From: Streptomyces sp. HSG2
Lineage (GTDB): Bacteria > Actinomycetota > Actinomycetes > Streptomycetales > Streptomycetaceae
Direction: 5' to 3'
DNA length: 64,000 bases
Assembly (NCBI RefSeq): GCF_016598575.1
Contig: NZ_CP066801.1
Span: 62,001 to 126,000 of the forward strand
The notes under the pieces were generated by a model that worked only from the letters and a program-made list of their open reading frames with translations, made no database searches and was not told the DNA's origin. Of the stretch, positions 25,063-64,000 are shown piece by piece (position 1 is the first letter of the stretch; each line of letters begins with the position of its first letter). A program made the position numbers and the translations under genes.

Positions 25063-25353
25063 CACCACCCCACCTCACAAGGTGACGCGCGTCAATGTGA
25101 GTGCCCTAGGCAACCATTGATTCGGATCCGCCTCCGACGAGCCGGTCACCGGTGCCCTCGGTGTCGGGCCGAGCGCTCCAAGCACGCCGGGACGAGCCGG
25201 TACAGCCCGGGCCCTCCGGACACGAACGCCAGCCCGAAGCGGGTGAGGAAGTCGATGAACTCGTCGTCGACGAACTCGTCCTGCACGAGTTCGATCTCCC
25301 CGGCCGCCCTCGGCTCGATGGCCGCCGCGACGGCGTGGGCGGTCTTGTCGTAG
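23773..25353 (+). CDS. ISAs1-family transposase, frame reads out of the element
   Basis: The protein is a DDE transposase of the ISAs1 family. It has an N-terminal associated domain (FESVTDPRRACGVRYRVSSL), the catalytic block AIAVDGKCLRGAKRPDGSRV, then GAVVTADALHAQRDHATYLH and the C-terminal WARGHWTVENTVHWCRDVTF followed by NEDRSQVRAG. Family members end soon after LVLSLYGIT (about 25020). Here no stop occurs before the element's end at 25062. The frame continues for about 95 codons into flanking DNA, antisense to the glycosyltransferase fragment, and stops at 25353. The tail is therefore junk. The start is GTG 23773; no ATG is available in frame. No lesion is visible in the catalytic part. 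Confidence 0.85.
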   Translation: MAPCLEALGSDVARGQVRCLVAEFESVTDPRRACGVRYRVSSLLALVVCAMTAAGHDSITAAAEWCRRATPQELAAFGLPYHPLLGRYRIPSEKTLRTVLGRLDPGEVSAAGYDHLRPLLSTVSRSPEPLMPDGGIEREQRRAHRAAAHTEPARSGRRAIAVDGKCLRGAKRPDGSRVFVLSAVRHGDGITLASREIGAKTNEIPEFQPLLDQLDDADLAGAVVTADALHAQRDHATYLHERGAHYLLTIKNNQRGQARQLHALPWKEIPVIHRDDAQGHGRHEQRLVQVVTVNGLLFPHAAQVLRIQRRRRLYGAKKWSSETVYAITDLPAEQTSAAEIASWARGHWTVENTVHWCRDVTFNEDRSQVRAGNTPSVLAAVRDLIRGALKLAGYANTAAGRRAHTERTLVLSLYGITRSNRTTRANAGALHHPTSQGDARQCECPRQPLIRIRLRRAGHRCPRCRAERSKHAGTSRYSPGPPDTNASPKRVRKSMNSSSTNSSCTSSISPAALGSMAAATAWAVLS

Positions 25354-25625
25354 ATCACGACGTCCGGCAGATCGTCGGCGAAGTACCCCCGCGCGAGGGC
25401 GACCGGCGAACTGCTGTCGTCGAGGAACCCCACGACGTCCCAACCGTCTTCCGTCGCCCCCGAAATCGCCAGCCGCGCGGCCAACTCGGATCCTGTCGCC
25501 CAGGTAACCCGGTAGCCGCGCCGGACGAATTCCTCGACCAGTGCCAACATGGGCAGTTCCTGTCCGTGCTCGGGGTCGCTGAAGACGGCGACGTGCCGCC
25601 GCTCCCCGGATGCCTCCTGAGTCAT
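25146..25625 (-). CDS. Macrolide-type glycosyltransferase, N-terminal domain only
   Basis: The 159-residue product resembles the N-terminal acceptor-binding half of MGT/GT1 family glycosyltransferases that decorate macrolides. It reads HVAVFSDPEHGQELPMLALV, then EEFVRRGYRVTWATGSELAA and the strand LPDVVIYDKTAHAVAAAIE. The C-terminal nucleotide-sugar-binding half (the HAGxGS/T-type region) is absent, and the frame stops at 25146, 75 bases before an ISAs1 element. It is probably a truncated gene remnant, possibly with an internal deletion, though the frame that remains is clean. The ATG at 25625 lies 77 bases downstream of the dehydrogenase stop, so it would be the last gene of this operon. The original role could have been sugar transfer to the polyene. 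Confidence 0.5.
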   Translation of the reverse strand: MTQEASGERRHVAVFSDPEHGQELPMLALVEEFVRRGYRVTWATGSELAARLAISGATEDGWDVVGFLDDSSSPVALARGYFADDLPDVVIYDKTAHAVAAAIEPRAAGEIELVQDEFVDDEFIDFLTRFGLAFVSGGPGLYRLVPACLERSARHRGHR

Positions 25626-25702
25626 GCCGCCCCAACCTCTCGGCGGGCGATGGCCGCCCCCCACGTCCTGTCGCCAAGCGTAACTCCGACGACACGCAAG
25701 TC

Positions 25703-27397
25703 TCACTCCACCAGTTCGGCCACGCGGAACCCGCGCCGGGTCTTGCGTCCCAGGTGCCCGGCGGCCACCAACTGCCGCAACGGCTCGGCCGGGGCGACCT
25801 GCGCCTCGCTGAGCATCTCCATGATCGCGAGTGACACGTCGAGCCCGATCGTGTCGAGCAGGGTGAACGGCCCCATCGGATACGGGTACGCCGTGCTGAC
25901 CGCGGCGTCGATCTCGGCCACAGTGACATCGGTGCGGCCGAGCAGGCGCACAGCGTCGTTGAGGTACGGGAACAGCAGGAAGTTCACGATGAACCCGGTG
26001 CGGTCCGTGCAGTCGACGGCCGTCTTGCGCAGCCGTGCCACCAGCGCATGTGCCGTGGCGTGCACATCGGGGTCGGTGTGCTGGGTGCGCACCACTTCGA
26101 CCAGCCGCATCACGGGTGCCGGGTTGAAGAAGTGCAGGCCGATCACATCGCGGGGCCGGCCGGTGTGCTCGGCGATCTCGGTGACGGACAGGCTGGAGGT
26201 CGTGGTGGCGATGACGGCGCCCGGTGGGAGGTGTGCGTCGATCGCGCGCAGCACCGCGGGTTTGACGGCCATGTCCTCGGCTACGGCTTCGACGACCAGG
26301 CCGGCGTCCGCGAGGCCCGCGTAGTCCGTTCCCGTGGTGAGCCGGGCGAGGATGTCCAGCCGGTCCTGCTCGGTGATGCGGCCCTTCCTGACGGACCGGG
26401 CGAGTGAGGCGGCGACGGCGTTCCGGGCGGCCTCGGCCTTGTCCGCGGTGCGGGCGACGAGAGTGGTGGGGATGCCCGCGACGGCCAGGACCTCGGCGAT
26501 ACCGCGCGCCATGGTGCCGGAGCCGGCCACACCGGCCCGGGTGATCGCGCGGGGCGTTCCGGTGACGGCGGTGACGCGGCCGGTCCGCACCCGGGCGCCG
26601 GCATCGTCGTACCGGTGGAACCCGTGCCCGGTCTTGCGTCCCAGGCGTCCCTCGGCCACCAGCCGGTCGAGCAGCGCGGCGGGCTTGACGCCCAGGGCCG
26701 TGAGGGAGGCGTGGACGGTGTCGAGACCGATCAGATCGAGCATCTCGAACGGGCCCTGCCCAAGGCCGCAGCCGAGTCTCATGGCGGTGTCGATGTCCTC
26801 GACGTCGGCATAGCCCTCGGCGGCGAGGTCGACGGTCCGGTTCAGCCATGTGTGGACCAGCGCGGCGGCCACCTCGCTCGGCCGGTGGCCGAGGGGGACC
26901 ACCTCCGTGTCCGCGAGAGCGGCCACGCTGCGCGCCAGTTCGGACGTCCGCCGTGCCGCCATGGCGGTCTCGACGAGCGCGGCGTTGCCGCCCTCGGGCG
27001 GCGGCAGGAAGTAGCGCAGGCCGACGGCCCGGTCCGGAGCCCCCGAGGCGATCGCGAGCTCGGACACCGACAGCGTGGACGTGGTGGTGAGCAGGACCGT
27101 GCCGGGCTCGACCAGCTCGACCAGCCCACGCAGCACGGCTTCCTTGGCGGCCCGGTCCTCCGGTACGGCCTCGATCACCACGTCGGCGCGTTTGAGGTCG
27201 GCCGGTTCGGTGCCGAGGGTGAGCAGCGGACTGTCGCCGAGCGTGAGCAGCGGCCCGTCCAGCCGGTTGCCGACCCGGGCCACCACGGCCGGGTCGTGGT
27301 CGACTCCGATCACCTCCGTGCCGTTGCCGAGCAACACGCGGGCCAGCCCCTCGCCCAGCGAGCCGAGCCCCACTATCCCGATCACGAGCTCCGTCAT
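25703..27397 (-). CDS. Tandem-domain 3-hydroxyacyl-CoA dehydrogenase
   Basis: The 564-residue protein is two 3-hydroxyacyl-CoA (3-hydroxybutyryl-CoA type) dehydrogenases in tandem. Each half has a Rossmann NAD(P)-binding motif (GIVGLGSLGEGLARVL at about residue 7; AGVAGSGTMARGIAEVL at about 288). Each also has the family block ATTTSSLSV / LTTTSTLSV and a C-terminal domain ending in GRKTGHGFHRY or GRKTRRGFRV. The second half keeps the catalytic-type GLHFFNPAPVMRLVEVV; the first has GLRYFLPPPEGGNAALVE, in which the usual HFFNP is lost, so it is probably degenerate. Such enzymes in PKS clusters are thought to provide C4 units such as crotonyl-CoA for ethylmalonyl-CoA. ATG 27397 has AAGGAG upstream. 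It follows the PKS after 89 bases that contain two hairpins. Confidence 0.85.
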   Translation of the reverse strand: MTELVIGIVGLGSLGEGLARVLLGNGTEVIGVDHDPAVVARVGNRLDGPLLTLGDSPLLTLGTEPADLKRADVVIEAVPEDRAAKEAVLRGLVELVEPGTVLLTTTSTLSVSELAIASGAPDRAVGLRYFLPPPEGGNAALVETAMAARRTSELARSVAALADTEVVPLGHRPSEVAAALVHTWLNRTVDLAAEGYADVEDIDTAMRLGCGLGQGPFEMLDLIGLDTVHASLTALGVKPAALLDRLVAEGRLGRKTGHGFHRYDDAGARVRTGRVTAVTGTPRAITRAGVAGSGTMARGIAEVLAVAGIPTTLVARTADKAEAARNAVAASLARSVRKGRITEQDRLDILARLTTGTDYAGLADAGLVVEAVAEDMAVKPAVLRAIDAHLPPGAVIATTTSSLSVTEIAEHTGRPRDVIGLHFFNPAPVMRLVEVVRTQHTDPDVHATAHALVARLRKTAVDCTDRTGFIVNFLLFPYLNDAVRLLGRTDVTVAEIDAAVSTAYPYPMGPFTLLDTIGLDVSLAIMEMLSEAQVAPAEPLRQLVAAGHLGRKTRRGFRVAELVE

Positions 27398-27429
27398 GGC
27401 GTCGTACTCCTTACTTGATGGGATCTTTG

Positions 27430-27474
27430 GGGCCCATGGGCCCTTGGGACCGGGCCGGTCGGCCGACCGGCCCG
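27430..27474 (-). terminator. Paired hairpins between PKS and dehydrogenase genes
   Basis: Directly after the PKS stop is a perfect 24-base palindrome (27451-27474, arms CGGGCCGGTC and GACCGGCCCG with a GGCC loop). A second 14-base palindrome, GGGCCCATGGGCCC, lies at 27430-27443. Both are very stable G-C stems. They could end or attenuate the 36-kb or longer PKS transcript before the dehydrogenase gene, or protect its 3' end. No U-run follows. Confidence 0.5.
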
Positions 27475-27486
27475 GATTCGTGTCGG

Positions 27487-57294
<29,808 letters not shown>

Positions 57295-57318
57295 CGCGCT
57301 TCCTTCTGGGGTCGGCCG

Positions 57319-64000
<6,682 letters not shown>

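Noticed and set aside
25090..25115. GTGCCCTAGGCA near the glycosyltransferase stop as a PAS-LuxR site
   Set aside because: Only one half (CTAGGG) resembles the operator; the central A/T bases and the second half are missing.

Overview
The window is high-GC actinobacterial DNA, almost certainly Streptomyces. Three things point there: a tap-tpg telomere pair, codon use with G or C in nearly every third position, and a giant modular type I polyketide synthase. Nearly all functional genes lie on the minus strand.

Region 1 (1-8164) looks like the replication and telomere module of a linear replicon. From right to left it holds two paralogous RepL-like winged-helix genes, tap and tpg (end-patching of linear DNA), a stretch with repeated AGCGACT motifs that could be an iteron origin, an SF3/D5-type helicase gene, and a small downstream gene with an apparent frameshift. 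A class A FAD monooxygenase runs off the left edge. The tap-tpg pair next to a helicase and iterons suggests a linear plasmid, or a plasmid-derived segment in a chromosome arm.

Region 2 (8128-25071) is an insertion-sequence graveyard. It has two IS3-family elements with readable ends, a third IS3 copy broken by frameshifts and by a truncated IS30, and three ISAs1-family elements plus one ISAs1 remnant. Between them lie decapitated genes (a winged-helix tail, a metallophosphoesterase, a type II thioesterase) and a few intact genes: a zeta-toxin-like kinase with an overlapping putative antitoxin, a large AlbA_2/Schlafen-domain protein, and a PAS-LuxR regulator of the type that controls polyene macrolide clusters.

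Region 3 (25146-64000) is the biosynthetic region, transcribed leftward. A PKS gene open at the right edge ends in two modules: AT(malonyl)-KR-ACP, then KS-AT(branched)-KR-ACP. It is followed 24 bp later by one 9,935-residue PKS with six consecutive KS-AT(malonyl)-DH-KR-ACP modules and no ER. By collinearity the six modules install up to six conjugated double bonds after a CH(OH)-CH(alkyl) segment, a hexaene-type polyene acyl chain. Downstream are a tandem 3-hydroxyacyl-CoA dehydrogenase, which may feed extender-unit supply, and the N-terminal part of a macrolide-type glycosyltransferase.

Taken together, this is the edge of a polyene macrolide or linear polyene cluster. It carries its pathway-type regulator and is separated from linear-replicon maintenance genes by transposon debris. 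The PKS contains near-perfect internal DNA repeats (up to 1,056 bp), a sign of recent gene conversion and an assembly hazard.
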